Positions 62,255 through 64,000 of a DNA stretch of 64,000 nucleotides are shown one piece after another. The DNA comes from Tanypteryx hageni. Taxonomy: Eukaryota > Arthropoda > Insecta > Odonata > Petaluridae. The position numbers and the translations under genes were made by a program. Location of the stretch: the NCBI GenBank assembly GCA_028673005.1, contig CM054114.1, positions 22,414,880 to 22,478,879 of the forward strand. The letters run 5' to 3'. How positions within the stretch are numbered: the stretch's first letter is position 1; every line of letters starts with the position of its first letter. Below the pieces are notes generated by a model. That model was not told the DNA's origin, searched no databases, and was given only the letters and a program-made list of their open reading frames with translations.

Positions 62255-64000
62255 GGGGAAGGTGGGCCACAATGGGTCATGTTCCACAGTGGATCATTGA
62301 ATTTCCCTCCTTTCTCATCTGTTGTAAAAAAAGTGGCGCTCTGGTGTTAATTTTTGTAACTACTAATACACATTTTCCGTAGGATTTTGACAAGTTAGTT
62401 TACTTGTGCATCATTGTATGAGAAGAAGTGTGTTTTGACATCGCCAAAGTAAAATTTCCTGTTCTGGTAAGTTCATTTTTTACATTATTTTAGTTTAAGT
62501 ATTTTAAATTCCAGTAGTACTATTGAATACTGTTATATGTATGCTATAAAATCATATATTAACCAAGTAACATACGAATAATTAGGTTATGTAAAATATG
62601 AATTTTTACAAAATCTCCACATGGGCCACAATGGGTCAATTTCGTGGGGCAGTATTAAACTTTTCATGTTTATTTTTGTTTCATTGCAGGACAAAATGAC
62701 TCGCAACTGAAAACAGAAAACCACCAATGGGATGTTTACAGAAGAAGAAATGAGAAGTGCAGTTAATTTGGTTATGAAAGACAGATTTTCTATTCGTCAA
62801 GCTGCAGAACGAAGTGGGATTAAATTTTCAACTCTTCAACGGTGAGTCATTCAAGTTACACTGAATTGTTTTACACATTATGTTAATCATTAGACATCAA
62901 GATATAAGATGTTTATACTATTGCTAAACACAACTGTTATCAACAAATTAATTATGGAACTCTTGCATTTTGTCTGTGCAGGTATGTTGCGAAGGCAAAG
63001 ACAGAAGGAGAACCTGTTCGAATGGTTCCGAACTATGCCTGTTGACTAGTCTTTACTGCCGAACAAGAAAAATAGTAACAAATTATCTTGTTCAATGTTC
63101 AGCTATGTGCTATGGAAAATCGACCAGAGATGTTAGGGGTATTGCATATGAAATGGCAGATATTAATAAGATAAGCATTCCTGATAGTTGGCATAGGGAT
63201 AGAAAAGCTGGGCTAGAGTGGATGTGGTCATTTCTTAAAAGAAATGAATTGAGTCTTAGAACACCTGAAGGTTTTTGTCTCGCATGACATCATTTAATGA
63301 ACATAATGTCAACCTTTTCTTCACAAACTTAGAAAGTCTTTATAGACAGGAGGAAAATTTTGCTTATGGAATTAGAGTGTAGAATTTAGATGAGACAGGA
63401 ACTACAACAGTGCAAAATTCCAGTAAAATAATTGCAAAAAAATGTGTAAAGCAGGTTAATGTAACAACTAGCCAAGAACGTGGTATGTTAGTGACAACTT
63501 GTTTAGCCATTAGTGCCACTGGGTCATTTAATCCACCAGTAATGGTCTTTCCTAGAAAACATTATAAAACACACATGATCAATGGGGCCCCTCTTGGCAC
63601 TTTGGGTTTATCCAATCCTAGCGGCTGGATGACCTCAGATCTTTTCCCACAAGTTATCCAACACTTCGGCATCGAAAGAAAACCCTTGCCTATTAATATT
63701 GGACAATCATGAGAGTCATATTTCTATAGAAGCTCTGGACCTAGCAAAATCCAATGGTGTCACGATATTAACACTTCCACCTCATAGCAGTCATCGGATG
63801 CAGCCTCTTGATGTTTCCGTGTATGGGCCTTTTAAAGTTTACTACAATCAAGTACTTCAATCTTGGTTGTTGGCTCATGCAGGAATTCCACTTTCTATCC
63901 ATGATGTAGCACCTTGCGTAGGAACAGCTTTCAACAAAGCATTTGTGCCAACGAATATTATTAATGGCTTCAAACATTTAGGCATTTTTCCATTTGATAA
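62255..64000 (+). mobile_element. pogo-group transposon, right end outside the window
   Basis: Starts GGGGAAGGTGGGCCACAATG after a TA. The subterminal block GGGCCACAATGGGTCA recurs at 62622-62637. It contains an intron-bearing transposase gene. The right terminal repeat would lie beyond 64000. Confidence 0.6.
62697..64000 (+). pseudogene. pogo/jerky-type transposase with an intron, decayed
   Basis: Exon 1 (62697-62841): psq-type HTH with MFTEEEMRSAVNLVMKDRFS and QAAERSGIKFSTLQ, and a TGA after four codons. Intron 62842-62981 (GTGAGT...TGCAG, 140 bp) splits the HTH. Exon 2 continues RYVAKAKTEGEP, a TGA, LVFTAEQEKIVTNYLVQCS, SWHRDRKAGLEWMWSFLKR, LDETGTTTVQN (first Asp), GMLVTTCLAISATGSFNPPV, then shifted ILDNHESHISIEALD (second Asp) and HRMQPLDVSVYGPFKVYY (third Asp). 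At least three stops and two frameshifts. Left part only; continues past the window edge. Confidence 0.75.

Overview
This is AT-rich animal (eukaryotic) DNA with almost no single-copy coding sequence. It is a dense, nested graveyard of transposable elements. The set of families (RTE, CR1/Jockey-like and Penelope-like retroelements; piggyBac, mariner, Tigger/pogo and hAT DNA transposons; Helitron-like units) together with one exon resembling the C-terminus of an insect-type ionotropic receptor suggests an arthropod, probably an insect with a large repeat-rich genome. The species cannot be named from the sequence.

Layout. 0.5-4.6 kb: an interspersed repeat (copy A), a CpG-rich island and hAT-type short elements. 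4.6-8.6 kb: a decayed CR1/Jockey-like element on the minus strand, split by a decayed Tigger. 9.6-14.1 kb: a second copy (B) of the first repeat, split by a CR1-like retrotransposon with a 986-codon open frame. 15.2-17.5 kb: a candidate host transmembrane exon, then a hAT remnant split by a MITE. 17.7-21.8 kb: diverged tandem repeat, a piggyBac derivative, decayed non-LTR pieces and a foldback MITE. 22.5-26.7 kb: an RTE element on the minus strand, interrupted by the 3' end of a Penelope-like element carrying a hammerhead-like motif, then a tRNA-like sequence and a Penelope-type terminal segment among (TA)n tracts. 27.9-28.6 kb: a polypurine minisatellite in an open frame. 29.4-36.5 kb: RT relics, three TIR elements and a Penelope-like RT/GIY-YIG unit between inverted repeats. 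36.8-37.4 kb: the receptor-like last exon with a poly(A) signal. 37.9-43.3 kb: a tRNA-like unit between direct repeats, a mariner MITE and tandem repeats. 43.3-46.6 kb: a full-length RTE with an intact 988-codon frame and a perfect 10-bp target duplication. 47.4-53.4 kb: piggyBac tail, a perfect 48-bp foldback, RTE fragments and tandem Helitron-like units. 53.5-55.9 kb: a piggyBac derivative and a mariner with two visible lesions. 55.9-59.3 kb: exon-like frames, minisatellites and an integrase relic. 59.7-61.9 kb: a Tigger with two visible lesions. 62.3 kb to the end: an intron-containing pogo-type transposase gene that runs off the window.

How it works together. The structure is layered insertion: elements with target duplications sit inside older elements, so relative ages can be read off. 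The copies with the clearest signs of recent activity are the RTE at 43.3-46.6 kb, the CR1-like element at 9.8-13.7 kb, the mariner at 54.6-55.9 kb and the Tigger at 59.7-61.9 kb. Host-gene candidates are the exon at 15258-15420, the receptor exon at 36814-37155 and, more doubtfully, the purine-rich frame at 27.9 kb and the exon-like frames at 56-57.4 kb.
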